Shown here: piece after piece, positions 7,685 to 16,649 of the stretch
How positions within the stretch are numbered: position 1 is the first letter of the stretch
Layout: each line of letters begins with the position of its first letter
Assembly (NCBI RefSeq): GCF_050038885.1
Contig: NZ_CP143624.1
Coordinates: forward strand, 2,976,001-3,040,000
DNA: 64,000 nt
Direction: 5' to 3'
Origin: Myxococcus flavus
Lineage (GTDB): Bacteria > Myxococcota > Myxococcia > Myxococcales > Myxococcaceae
The notes under the pieces: model-generated
What the model was told of the DNA's origin: nothing
The model's database searches: none
The model's input: the letters and a program-made list of their open reading frames with translations, nothing else
Translations under genes and position numbers: made by a program

Positions 7685-8179
7685 TCAGGGCGCCGCCAAC
7701 CGCTCCATCAGCAGCGACAGCGCGCGCCCGGCGATGGCGCGGCGGACCTCGGCCCGGTCGCCGGTGAAGACGTGCCGCTCCACCTCGGCCTGCCCGCCCC
7801 GCCGGAGCACCGCCAGGAAGGCCAGCCCCACCGGCTTGTGCGGGGTACCTCCCCCCGGCCCGGCGATGCCGGTCTCCGCCACCACCCAGTCCGCCGTGGA
7901 ACGTACCAGGGCGCCCTGGGCCATGGCCTCCACCGCCTCCGCGCTGACGGAGCCATGCGCCTGGAGCAGGGGCAGCGGCACCCCGAGCTGCTCCACCTTG
8001 GACTCATAGGAATAGGGAATGAAGCCGCGCTCCACCACCGCGGAGGCCCCCGACACCGCGGTCAGCTTCTCGCAGAGGAGCCCTCCCGTGCAGGCCTCCA
8101 CCAGCGCCAGCCGCACGCCCGCGGCACGACAGCGCTCCAGCGCCTGCCGCGCCAGGTCCTCCAGGGCTGCTTCCGTCAT
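7685..8179 (-). CDS. pncC: CinA C-terminal domain (nicotinamide-nucleotide amidohydrolase) protein
   Basis: A 164-residue protein consisting of the CinA C-terminal domain alone: LALVEACTGGLLCEKLTAVSGAS near the start, a central ALVRSTADWVVAETGIAGPGGG and a final HVFTGDRAEVRRA. Stand-alone proteins of this family deamidate nicotinamide mononucleotide to nicotinate mononucleotide in pyridine nucleotide salvage. The residues E-CTGG and the TGIAGP loop are present, so it should be active. The N-terminal molybdopterin-binding-like domain of full CinA is absent. ATG 8179 gives the normal family length. It is divergent from the penicillin-binding protein gene, with 265 bp between them. Confidence 0.85.
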   Translation of the reverse strand: MTEAALEDLARQALERCRAAGVRLALVEACTGGLLCEKLTAVSGASAVVERGFIPYSYESKVEQLGVPLPLLQAHGSVSAEAVEAMAQGALVRSTADWVVAETGIAGPGGGTPHKPVGLAFLAVLRRGGQAEVERHVFTGDRAEVRRAIAGRALSLLMERLAAP

Positions 8180-8444
8180 GGGGCTCACTCCATCGACACC
8201 GCGACTGACCTGCACATCCCTGCTTCGCGCCACGCTCCCGGCAGGTGGCCACGCCGTCGCGCGGGAGGACACGCGAACTCGCGCCACCGTAGCAGGCACG
8301 GTCCTCCCCGGGTGGAATCTCCTGGGGCGCCCGCTCCGCCCGCGCCCCTCGGGTGTCGTCCACGGGCCCAGCGTCCGTTGACAGCCACACCGTGGCGGTA
8401 CGCGGAGTGTTCTCAGCGGCGGTTTTCTTGCCCCATCGGCGCGC

Positions 8445-10334
8445 GTGCGCAACAGAGTCCCGCCCGTGTCCTGGCGAGCGTGGAAGGTCGGAGTCCTTGC
8501 GTTGACGGCCGTGCTCCTGGCGGCCTGTTCCTCCAAGCAGGTGCAGGTGCAGCCCGCGGTCAGCCCGGGCCCGGAGGCAGAGGCCGCGGCCTACCTGGAG
8601 GCCTGGGCCGCGGGGGACCTCGCCGCCATGCGGCGCGCCGTGCTCCAGCCGCCCGCGCATTTCGACGCACAGCACCAGCAGTTCCGCGACGGCCTGCGCA
8701 TCGTCTCCTCTCACTTCGAGCTCGGCGACATCCAGCGCGACGGTGATGCGGCGGTGGCCACGTACCGCGCGGTGCACCAGTTGCGAGGGCTCGGTGAGTG
8801 GGTGATGGACGGAGCGCTGCGCTTCGTTCGCCAGCAAGGCCAGTGGCGCGTCCAGTGGACCTCGGCGGCGATTCACCCCGAGGCCCGCGAGGGAGACCGG
8901 TTCTCCCGCAGCCGGACGGCACCGGAGCGGGCGGACATCCTCGACGCGCGCGGTGCCCCGCTCACCGTGCAGGGCGAGGTCATCACCATTGGCGTCGACC
9001 CCACCCGCATCCGGAATCGCGCGGACGTGGCCTCGGCGCTCCAGGCGCAGCTTGGCGTGCTCCCGGCGCAGCTGGACGCGGCGCTGAGCTCGGCCGGCCC
9101 GACGCCCGGGCGCTTCGTCCCCATCATCGACCTCCCGCCAGCGCGCTACCAACAGGTTCGCCCCGCGCTGGCCCCCGTGCCCGGCATCTTCTTCCGCCGC
9201 AAGAGCGCGCGGGCTCCCGTCGATGGCCTCGCGGCGCACACCCTGGGCCGCGTCGGCGAGGTGACGGCCGAGCTGCTCCCGCAGCTGGGGCTCACCTACC
9301 TGCCCGGGGACTTCGTGGGCCTGTCCGGCCTGGAGCGCGCGTATGAGGTCCAGCTCGCGGGGAGCCCCTCCGGCGAGGTCCTGCTCACGCGTCCCTCGGG
9401 CGACACCCACGTCCTCTTCCGCTTCGATGGAGAGCCGGGGGCCCCGCTGTCCACCACGCTGCGCCGAGAGGTCCAGGCCGCCGCGGAGGCCGCGCTCGAC
9501 GGGGTAACACAGCCCGCGGCCCTGGTCGCCGTGGACAGCAGGACGGGCGCCATCCTCGCCATCGCCAGCCGGCCGCTCTCGCAGCCGCTGCACCGGGCGC
9601 TCACCGGACGCTATCCGCCGGGGTCGACCTTCAAGGTCGTCACCACGGAGGCGCTGCTCGCGCGGGGGATGCGGGCGGACTCGCCCGTCGCGTGCCCTCC
9701 CGTGACGATGGTGCGCACCAAGCCCTTCCGAAACTTCGAGGGCGAGTCCCTGGGCGACACCACGCTGCGGCAGGTCTTCGCCCATTCGTGCAACACCGCG
9801 TTCGTGACGCTGGCGACGCAGCTCGGGAGTGACGCGCTCGCCGCGGCGGCGCGCCGCTTCGGCTTCGATGTGCCCTACTTCCCCGGACTGTCGTCTCCGG
9901 GGGCGTCGTTCCCGGCACCGGCCGATGCCATCGAGCTCGCCGCCGCCGCCATCGGCCAGGGGCGCGTCCTGGCCACGCCCCTGCACATGGCCTCGGTCGC
10001 CGCCGCGGCGGAGTCCGGCGAGTGGCGGGCGCCCTTCCTCGTGGAGGGGCTGGAGGACGGCCCGAGCAGCCCGCTCTCCGACGGCACCCGGAAGCCCCTC
10101 GCCGCGCTGATGCGCGCGGTCGTGACGGAGGGCTCGGCGAAGGCCGCCAGGCAGGTCCCCGGGCTCGGCGGCAAGACGGGCACGGCCGAGTTCGGCACCG
10201 TCCCGCCACTCCCGACGCACGCGTGGTTCATCGGTTTCCGCAAGGGCATCGGCTTCGCGGTCCTGGTCGAAGGCGGCGGCGTGGGCGGGCGGGTCGCCGC
10301 GCCCATCGCCGCGAAGTTCGCCGGCGCGCTGTGA
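8445..10334 (+). CDS. Class B penicillin-binding protein (lipoprotein, NTF2-like N-terminus)
   Basis: A 629-residue D,D-transpeptidase that cross-links peptidoglycan on the outer face of the inner membrane. A lipoprotein signal peptide (VLLAACSSKQ, Cys near residue 29) precedes an NTF2-like (MecA_N-type) domain at about 40-150, a dimerisation region at about 160-330 and the transpeptidase domain. The catalytic motifs are all present: STFK near 394, SCN near 448 and KTGT near 577. The layout resembles PBP2a/PBP3 types rather than FtsI, which has a transmembrane anchor. The start is GTG 8445; GTG 8466 is an alternative that still leaves a complete signal peptide. It converges with the glycosidase gene, 13 bp away. 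Confidence 0.85.
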   Translation: MRNRVPPVSWRAWKVGVLALTAVLLAACSSKQVQVQPAVSPGPEAEAAAYLEAWAAGDLAAMRRAVLQPPAHFDAQHQQFRDGLRIVSSHFELGDIQRDGDAAVATYRAVHQLRGLGEWVMDGALRFVRQQGQWRVQWTSAAIHPEAREGDRFSRSRTAPERADILDARGAPLTVQGEVITIGVDPTRIRNRADVASALQAQLGVLPAQLDAALSSAGPTPGRFVPIIDLPPARYQQVRPALAPVPGIFFRRKSARAPVDGLAAHTLGRVGEVTAELLPQLGLTYLPGDFVGLSGLERAYEVQLAGSPSGEVLLTRPSGDTHVLFRFDGEPGAPLSTTLRREVQAAAEAALDGVTQPAALVAVDSRTGAILAIASRPLSQPLHRALTGRYPPGSTFKVVTTEALLARGMRADSPVACPPVTMVRTKPFRNFEGESLGDTTLRQVFAHSCNTAFVTLATQLGSDALAAAARRFGFDVPYFPGLSSPGASFPAPADAIELAAAAIGQGRVLATPLHMASVAAAAESGEWRAPFLVEGLEDGPSSPLSDGTRKPLAALMRAVVTEGSAKAARQVPGLGGKTGTAEFGTVPPLPTHAWFIGFRKGIGFAVLVEGGGVGGRVAAPIAAKFAGAL

Positions 10335-10347
10335 CGCGCTCCCGCGC

Positions 10348-12927
10348 TCAGGCCCTGCGGCGGCGCAAGGCCACGGCCAGCCCGGCGACGGCCACCACCA
10401 GCCACAGCGCGACAGCGCCCGGCCCCGTCGCGTTGCAGCCGCCCCCACCGCCTCCGACGTCTCCACCGGCACCGGCATCCGGCGGCGTGCCCGCGTCCGG
10501 CGTCTGCGGCCCCGCGTCCGGCTCCTGCGTGCCCGAATCCGGCGTGCCCGCGTCCGGCTGCTTCGTCAGCGTGCTCTCGTCGAAGTACGCGCCGCACGCC
10601 GGGTCGCTCACGCCCGCCGCGCGGTGCTCCAGTGCCAGCACATAGGCCCCCGCGCCGAAGCCCGCCATGGGGGTGTTGTACTTGTAGGCGGCGGTCGTCT
10701 CGTCGTACGTCTCCGCGATGGCCAGGTAGTTCATCAGCGACTGGTCCGTCACCCACTTCAGCACGCGGTCGGCGCGCGCCACGTCACCGCCCATGCGCTT
10801 GGCCACCGCGCCGCGAAGGCTGACGATGACCCACTCGGCGCTGTCGTACTCGCTGCCCCAGGGGCTCATGTCCGAGCCACCCGGGTGGTCATACCGGTCA
10901 TCGTTGCGCTGCCAGCCCGCGCCCGCCGGCGAGGACAGGCGGAGGTCCAGGCCGCGGTAGGTGGCCTGCGCAATCTTCCCCGCCGGGTCGAACAGCTCGA
11001 AGGCGAAGGCATCGAACACCGCCGCGTCCCAGTACCCGCGGCCCACCCTCAGCTCCTCCAGGTTCGACGCGAGCGCGAAGTTCCCGTCCGTCAGCTTCTC
11101 CGCCATCGCGCGGCGGAGGGACTCACCCGCCTGCCGGTAGCGCGCCGCGCGCTCGGTGTCCCCCACCCGCTGCGCCAGCTCCGCCGCGTCGCACAGGCCG
11201 CGCGCGGCCGTGAGGCTCGTGTACGTCCACGAGCGCTGGCGCCCGTTCCAGTGCGTCTCCCAGATGGACGAGTCCGGGCGGATGAGCCCCGTCACCGGGT
11301 CGATGAGCGCCACCAGCGCGTCCCCTACCTTCGTGGACACCGTGGGCCAGGTCTCATCCACCAGCGTGGTGTCGCCCGTCGTCCGCTCGTAGTGCCGCAG
11401 CGCCCAGAGGAAGAGGCCGAAGCCGTCGAACTCGATGTTCGGCCCCGCCTCGTTGAAGTCCGTCTCCTCCACGCCGAAGCCGTGGTAGCGCGTGAGGGTG
11501 ATGATGTACGGCGGCATCGAGTACGGCTCCAGCTCGCGCCAGTGCTGGAAGCGGCCGCTGTCCGCGTTGAGGTAGTAGGACAGCGCGTCGCGGGCCTCGC
11601 TCCGCATGCCCAGCGTGGCCATGCCCGCCACGGCGTAGGCGCCGTCGCGAATCCACGCGTAGGTCCACTGCCCGGGCGGAAGGCTCGCCAGCACCGCGCC
11701 GTAGCCCGCGTGCCGCACCATCCCCGGCAGCGTCGCCGTCGTTCCGTCGGGGGCCTTGAAGCGCGTGCGCCGCGGCTCACCGTCCCGGGACAGGAACTCT
11801 CGCAGGAACACGTCGCGCGAGCGCACCTGCGCCATGTGCAGCACCACCGCCGAGTGCCGCAGCAGGGACTCCTCGTCCGCCGACAGGCCCGCCGGCGCCT
11901 TCACCGTGTCCGTCTGGAACGCCGCCCAGTGCGCCACCTCCGCGTCCACCAGCGCCTGCGCGGAGGACGTGCCCGCGTAGTCCGTCAGCCACTGCCGCAC
12001 GGTGGCCGCGGCCTCGGGATTGCCATGGTGCGCGAAGGCCACGCCCACCCATCGCTCCGCGCCCGCCGGGAGGTCGCCCAGGTTGAACTGGTACGCGGTG
12101 GCCCAGCCCGTCCCCACCGAGGGCTGCGCCGTGAAGTCCTGCAGGTCCTGCCCGCCGCCGCCGTTCACCACGTTGTAGGCGTTCTGGGAGCCCGTCGCGT
12201 TGGACAGCCAGGCGGACCGCCTCGCCACCGTGCCCAGCGGCCGGGCCACCAGCACACCCGCGAAGCCCTTCTCCACGAAGTCGTTGCCGTTCAGCTCCAC
12301 CGTCTCGCCATTCTCCTCCACGTCCGCCATCACGCCCGGACGGCCGAAGCCCAGGTGGAAGTTGTGGAGCGAGAAGGCGCTCACGCCCGCGACGGGCGCG
12401 GTGCCGGTGTTGCGCACGCGCAGCGCCATGACGAAGGACGCATGTGGCAGGCCCTGCGGCGCGAACACGAACGTCGTCGCCTCCAGCGTGCCCACCCGCT
12501 GCACCAGCGACGCCACGCCCGTGCCACCCGTCTTCTCCGGTGCCCACGCCGCGTAGCCGCTGGCGTCCCGGTCCGCCTCCTGCGTGCTGAGCCAGCGCTG
12601 CGTCCCCCCGGAGCGCAGGCCGAAGAAGGCATCGAAGAGCAGGTCGCGTGAGTGAATCACCTGGGGATGGCCATTCGCGAAGACGTCGTTGCCCGCCGCG
12701 TCGATGACGGGCTCCTCGGTGGCGAAGAGGTGCTCGCGGAAGTGCGTCACCTTGCGCTGCTCCACGTCCAGCATCACCGCGCCATGGCCGTTGGCGGAGG
12801 GCAGGCGCAGGAAGGAGCGCTGGATGGGGACTTCCGCGCGAGCGCCCGTGGCCACGGTGCAGAGAAGCGCCAGGAGCAGCACGGGCGGCCGGCCGACGCG
12901 ATGAGACAGACGGGGGGTGGGAATCAT
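10348..12927 (-). CDS. GH15-like glycoside hydrolase with MYXO-CTERM sorting signal
   Basis: An 859-residue secreted protein with a Sec signal peptide (LLLALLCTVATGARA). An N-terminal beta-sandwich (about 35-330) is followed by an (alpha/alpha)6 barrel with YAWIRDGAYAVAGMA near 424, RPDSSIWETHW near 553 (probable catalytic Glu) and YDSAEWVIVSLRG. These are glucoamylase/glucodextranase-type GH15 signatures, so it should release glucose units from alpha-glucans, though the linkage is uncertain. The tail has repeated Pro-Asp-Ala-Gly spacers, a Gly run, Cys near 830, one hydrophobic span and a final RRRR. That is a MYXO-CTERM signal, expected to be processed by a myxosortase and surface-exposed. 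Confidence 0.85.
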   Translation of the reverse strand: MIPTPRLSHRVGRPPVLLLALLCTVATGARAEVPIQRSFLRLPSANGHGAVMLDVEQRKVTHFREHLFATEEPVIDAAGNDVFANGHPQVIHSRDLLFDAFFGLRSGGTQRWLSTQEADRDASGYAAWAPEKTGGTGVASLVQRVGTLEATTFVFAPQGLPHASFVMALRVRNTGTAPVAGVSAFSLHNFHLGFGRPGVMADVEENGETVELNGNDFVEKGFAGVLVARPLGTVARRSAWLSNATGSQNAYNVVNGGGGQDLQDFTAQPSVGTGWATAYQFNLGDLPAGAERWVGVAFAHHGNPEAAATVRQWLTDYAGTSSAQALVDAEVAHWAAFQTDTVKAPAGLSADEESLLRHSAVVLHMAQVRSRDVFLREFLSRDGEPRRTRFKAPDGTTATLPGMVRHAGYGAVLASLPPGQWTYAWIRDGAYAVAGMATLGMRSEARDALSYYLNADSGRFQHWRELEPYSMPPYIITLTRYHGFGVEETDFNEAGPNIEFDGFGLFLWALRHYERTTGDTTLVDETWPTVSTKVGDALVALIDPVTGLIRPDSSIWETHWNGRQRSWTYTSLTAARGLCDAAELAQRVGDTERAARYRQAGESLRRAMAEKLTDGNFALASNLEELRVGRGYWDAAVFDAFAFELFDPAGKIAQATYRGLDLRLSSPAGAGWQRNDDRYDHPGGSDMSPWGSEYDSAEWVIVSLRGAVAKRMGGDVARADRVLKWVTDQSLMNYLAIAETYDETTAAYKYNTPMAGFGAGAYVLALEHRAAGVSDPACGAYFDESTLTKQPDAGTPDSGTQEPDAGPQTPDAGTPPDAGAGGDVGGGGGGCNATGPGAVALWLVVAVAGLAVALRRRRA

Positions 12928-13147
12928 CCGGCGGATTCTGGGGCCCTTCCCGCCCCCAGGCCAACGGGTGTGAACGCACCTCTCTCGCTGTCCTTTCCAG
13001 GAAAGGCTGTTTCAAACGGCCATTCGCCCCCGGTTCTGGCGCCTCCGCGTAAGCGCCTGTCGCCATGGACCGGCCAAGAAATGGGACTCATCACGTTGTG
13101 ACTGTGGCGCGGCCCCGGAAGGACCCACCACCGCGCCAGGAGACTCC

Positions 13148-13675
13148 ATGACTTCGCTCGCCCGGCCCGCGAGGCTGACCAGGAAGCACTCCGGAACCTT
13201 CCTTCGCATCCTGCTGACCCAGGTGCTCTACGTCGCGCCGCTCTTCTGGTTCATGGAGCTGGCGCAGAACGTGGCCTGGCGCTGGATGAATGGGGACTGG
13301 GGCTGGGTGTTCCCCAAGTCGCCCTACCACTGGTTCTCCTTCGGGAGCCTCATCCTGTGGGCCGGCTGCGTGGCGCTCTTGTGGAGCCTGCACTACTTCT
13401 GGTTCTACCCGCGCCGCATCAAGGTGTGGCCGCGGCTGGTCATCGGCGCCGCGGTGTGCTGGGTGGGCGAGTGGTTCGGCGGCTACGTCGCCGCCAACGT
13501 CTTCAACCACCCGCTCCAGGTGTGGCCCACGTCATCGCTCGTCTACGTCCACTACAGCGCCATCTTCTTCTGGGTGAGCAACTGCATCGTCTACCACCTG
13601 CTCACCATCGACGTGGTGGACCTCACGCCGGAGTACGACGCGCCTCCGGCCACCCCCCGCGCGCAGGTCGCCTGA
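13148..13675 (+). CDS. Four-span membrane protein of unknown function
   Basis: A 175-residue integral membrane protein that I do not recognise. It has four hydrophobic segments: LLTQVLYVAPLFWFMEL near 21-37, FSFGSLILWAGCVALLW near 64-80, VIGAAVCWVGEWFGGYVAA near 97-115, and VHYSAIFFWVSNCIVYHLL near 136-154. It is unusually rich in Trp and Tyr. ATG 13148 follows a purine-rich stretch (GCGCCAGGAGACTCC). It stands alone between the divergent glycosidase gene and the convergent histidine kinase gene, so its context gives no functional clue. Confidence 0.75.
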   Translation: MTSLARPARLTRKHSGTFLRILLTQVLYVAPLFWFMELAQNVAWRWMNGDWGWVFPKSPYHWFSFGSLILWAGCVALLWSLHYFWFYPRRIKVWPRLVIGAAVCWVGEWFGGYVAANVFNHPLQVWPTSSLVYVHYSAIFFWVSNCIVYHLLTIDVVDLTPEYDAPPATPRAQVA

Positions 13676-13690
13676 GCGGCGCGCCCCGGA

Positions 13691-13728
13691 CCTGACAACC
13701 CCGGGCGAGCCAGGGCCCGGGCGTCAGG
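13691..13728. terminator. Bidirectional hairpin between convergent genes
   Basis: CCTGAC plus CCCGGGC (13691-13706) pair with GCCCGGG plus GTCAGG (13715-13728), apart from a small internal loop. It lies in the 78-bp gap between the membrane protein gene and the histidine kinase gene. There is no U tract, as is common in high-GC genomes. Confidence 0.55.
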
Positions 13729-13753
13729 GGAGTCCACCAGGGGCCGCGCGGCC

Positions 13754-15097
13754 TCACGTGCCCTGCGGCAGCTTCAGGCGCGCGCGGCAGCCCTTGCCCT
13801 CGGGGCGGTTCTCCAGGCGGAGACTGCCGCCGTGGGCCTCCGCAATCTGCCGGCTGAGCGCCAGGCCAATGCCGCTGCCCTGGGGCTTGGTGGTGAAGAA
13901 GGGCACGAAGAGGTTGCCGGTGTCCGTCATGCCCGGGCCTTCGTCCTCCACCCAGACCTCCACCGTGCCGGGCGCCAGCACGGCCCAGGACACCCAGACG
14001 TCGCCAGCGGCCCCGGGCTCCGACAGCACCGCGTCCACGGCGTTGCGCACCAGGTTGATGAGGACCTGCTCCAGCTGGTCCCCGTCGCCTCGCACCACCA
14101 GCCCGGGCCCCGCGCGCACGCCCACGTTCCGGCGCTTCTCCAGCGCGGCCACCCGACGCACCCACGCCTCCACCTCCACGTCGCCCAGCGTCGGCGGCGG
14201 GAGCTTCGCCAGGTTCGCGTAGGCAGACATGAAGCGCGCCAGCGCCTGGGCGCGGCGGGCGACGATGCCCAGCCCGCTCTTCGCGTCCTCCTCCCAGTCG
14301 GAGGGGCGCGGCTGGAGCAGCAGCGTGTCTCGCAGGGCCTCCGCGATGGAGCCGATGGGCGCCAGCGAGTTGTTGATTTCGTGGCTCAGCACGCGCACCA
14401 GCCGCCGCCAGGCCTCGCGCTCCTGCTCGCGCAGCGCCAGCCGCAGGTCCGCGAGCACCACCAGCTGGTGCGGCAGGCCGCCCTGCCGGAAGCTGCCCCG
14501 CCGCAGCTCGTAGGGCCCGCCCTCCTCCGCGAAGGTGCGCGTCAGCCGGCGCGGCACCGGGCCCTCCAGCAGGTCCGCCAGCCCCAGGGCCCCGGCGCCC
14601 TTGCCCATCAACTGCGAGCGCGACGCGCCCAGCAGCCGCTCACCCGCGCGGTTCACCAGGCGCAGCGTGCCCGCCCCATCGAAGGCCAGCACCCCGACGT
14701 CAATCTCCTCCATCACCTGCTCCAGGAGCGCGTCCGCCTCCAGCGCCCCCAGCCGCTGCTCGCGCAGGGTGTCTGCCAGCGCGTTCACCTCCAGCAGCAC
14801 CTCGCCCAGCGCGTCGCCCACCCGCGCGCCGCGGCCTCGCACGGAGTAGTCACCCTCGCGCAGGGCGGACAGCAGGTTGGCCACCGCGTGCAGCGGCCGC
14901 ATCACCCGCTCGCGCACCAGCAGGCCCACGCCCAGGAAGGTGCCCACCACCAGCGAGGTCAGCGTCCACTGCACCTTCGCGGAGAAGTCCCCCGTCCACA
15001 CCAGCACGAGCGCGGCCACCGAGCCCGGCAGCCCCGCGAGCCAGGCGAGCCCCAGCACCTGCAGGTCATGCGGCGGTGGCGGGCGCGCCTGGGTCAC
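13754..15097 (-). CDS. NtrY-like sensor histidine kinase of the ABC-transporter operon
   Basis: A 447-residue membrane histidine kinase. Two transmembrane helices lie at about 11-55, then a HAMP-like linker and a PAS-type domain at about 110-215. The HisKA motif VLSHEINNSLAPI has its phosphoacceptor His near 237. The HATPase domain has LINLVRNAVDAV, VEDEGPGMTD and GSGIGLALSRQIAEAHGG. The H-box with HEINNSL is the NtrY/NtrB form that pairs with sigma-54 activators, matching the upstream gene. The GTG start overlaps the activator's TGA (GTGA), so the two are translationally coupled. The short periplasmic loop gives little room for ligand binding, so the signal may be in the membrane. Confidence 0.88.
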   Translation of the reverse strand: MTQARPPPPHDLQVLGLAWLAGLPGSVAALVLVWTGDFSAKVQWTLTSLVVGTFLGVGLLVRERVMRPLHAVANLLSALREGDYSVRGRGARVGDALGEVLLEVNALADTLREQRLGALEADALLEQVMEEIDVGVLAFDGAGTLRLVNRAGERLLGASRSQLMGKGAGALGLADLLEGPVPRRLTRTFAEEGGPYELRRGSFRQGGLPHQLVVLADLRLALREQEREAWRRLVRVLSHEINNSLAPIGSIAEALRDTLLLQPRPSDWEEDAKSGLGIVARRAQALARFMSAYANLAKLPPPTLGDVEVEAWVRRVAALEKRRNVGVRAGPGLVVRGDGDQLEQVLINLVRNAVDAVLSEPGAAGDVWVSWAVLAPGTVEVWVEDEGPGMTDTGNLFVPFFTTKPQGSGIGLALSRQIAEAHGGSLRLENRPEGKGCRARLKLPQGT

Positions 15098-16515
15098 CGA
15101 GCGCCCTTGATGCCGTAGTACTGGAGCCGCCGGTACAGCGCGCTGCGCGACAGCCCCAGGCCCTTGGCCGCCTCGCTCACGTTGCCCTCGTGCCGCGCCA
15201 GCGCGCGCTCGATGAGGTAGCGCTCCACCTCCTCCAGCGTCATCTCCTCCAGGCGCGTCATGCCCTCCCGGCCGCCCCGCTTGAGGAGCAGGTCCTCCTG
15301 CGTCACCTCGTCGCCCGAGGCCATCAGCAGCGCGCGCTCCACCGCGTGCTCCAGCTCGCGCACGTTGCCGGGCCACGGGTAGGCCAGCAGGGCCTCCAGC
15401 GCCGCCGGGGACAGCCGGACGCCGGGCCTGCCGTAGCGTCGGCCCTGCTCCGCCAGGAAGTGCGCGGCGAGCAGCGGAATGTCCTCGCGGCGCTCGCGCA
15501 GGGGCGGCAGCTGCACCTCCACCGTGTTGAGGCGGTAGAGCAGGTCCTCGCGGAAGCGCCCCTCCGCCACCGCCCTGGACAGGTCCACGTTGGTGGCGCT
15601 CACCACGCGCACGTCCACCCGGCGCGTCTTCGACGAGCCCACCGGGTGCAGCTCGCCCGTCTGGAGCACGCGCAGCAGCTTCGCCTGCTGCGACAGCGGC
15701 ATGTTGCCAATCTCGTCCAGGAAGAGCGTGCCGCCGTCCGCCAGCTCGAAGCAGCCGATGCGGTCCGCCTTGGCGTCGGTGAAGGCGCCCTTCACGTGGC
15801 CGAAGAGCTCGCTCTCGAAGACGCCCTCGGACAGCCCGCCCGAGTTCACCGCGACGAAGGCCCGCTCCGAGCGCGTGGAGGCCGCGTGGAGCAGGCGCGC
15901 CACCACCTCCTTGCCCGTGCCGTGCTCGCCCGTCACCAGCACGTTGGCGCCGGAGGGCGCCACGCGCTCGATGAGGCGCCGCACCGGCTGCATGGCGCGC
16001 GACTCCGCCACCATGGCGAACTGGCCCCCCTGGCCCCGGCGCAGGTGCTGGTTCTCCTCCTCCAGCCGGCGGCTGCGCTTCAGCGCCCGGCGCAGCTCCA
16101 GCTGGGTGCGCAGCGTCGCCAGCAGGCGCGTGTTGTCCCAGGGCTTCTGCACGTAGTCGCGAGCGCCCGCGCGCATGGCCTCCACCGCGCCCTCCACGCT
16201 GCCCCAGGCCGTCATCACCACCACCGGCAGGGAGGCATCCTGCCCCCGGATGCGGCCGAGCAGGTCCATGCCCTCCTGCCCGGAGGTGGTGTCACGCGCG
16301 TAGTTCAGGTCCATCAGGACCAGGTCCACGTCCTCGGCCTCCAGCGTGGCGAGCGCGCCGGCGGGGGACTGGGCGGTGACGACGGTGAGCCCGTCGCGTT
16401 TGAGGAGCAGCCGCAGGGCCTCCAGGACGTCGGCCTGGTCGTCGGCGATGAGGACGCAGGGAGGCCGCGCCGCGGCGGAGGGAGGATTCGGAACGGATAG
16501 GGCGGATTCGGACAC
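15094..16515 (-). CDS. NtrC-family sigma-54-dependent response regulator
   Basis: A 473-residue activator. The receiver domain (CVLIADDQ at 20-27; phosphoacceptor near D69 in LVLMDLN; DYVQKPW) is followed by the AAA+ domain (GEHGTGKEVV near 190; GGTLFLDEIGN) and a Fis-type HTH ending SRSALYRRLQYYGIKG. It should open sigma-54 promoters after phosphorylation by the coupled NtrY-like kinase. The sigma-54 contact loop reads GAFTDA, not GAFTGA. The start is uncertain: GTG 16515 leaves a short leader before the receiver. An upstream ATG at 16599 would add 28 unlikely residues. Confidence 0.88.
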   Translation of the reverse strand: MSESALSVPNPPSAAARPPCVLIADDQADVLEALRLLLKRDGLTVVTAQSPAGALATLEAEDVDLVLMDLNYARDTTSGQEGMDLLGRIRGQDASLPVVVMTAWGSVEGAVEAMRAGARDYVQKPWDNTRLLATLRTQLELRRALKRSRRLEEENQHLRRGQGGQFAMVAESRAMQPVRRLIERVAPSGANVLVTGEHGTGKEVVARLLHAASTRSERAFVAVNSGGLSEGVFESELFGHVKGAFTDAKADRIGCFELADGGTLFLDEIGNMPLSQQAKLLRVLQTGELHPVGSSKTRRVDVRVVSATNVDLSRAVAEGRFREDLLYRLNTVEVQLPPLRERREDIPLLAAHFLAEQGRRYGRPGVRLSPAALEALLAYPWPGNVRELEHAVERALLMASGDEVTQEDLLLKRGGREGMTRLEEMTLEEVERYLIERALARHEGNVSEAAKGLGLSRSALYRRLQYYGIKGAR

Positions 16516-16649
16516 GGGCGATACCTGGGAGGAGGAATGTGCCAGAAATGGCCAGCGGCCGCGCGCGAGGGCGTTGAGGGCGCCCCCGGGCCAGGGCACG
16601 CTCGCCAGCCAGGAGGGAGCCGGGCATCAGCCCACACCCGTGGCGCGGC

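Noticed and set aside
8004..10478. A long minus-strand frame opposite the penicillin-binding protein gene
   Set aside because: Arg/Gly/Ala-rich shadow without motifs. The plus strand has the full STFK, SCN and KTGT set.
10624..12651. A 675-codon plus-strand frame opposite the glycosidase gene
   Set aside because: Shadow frame; the minus strand has signal peptide, GH motifs and the sorting tail.
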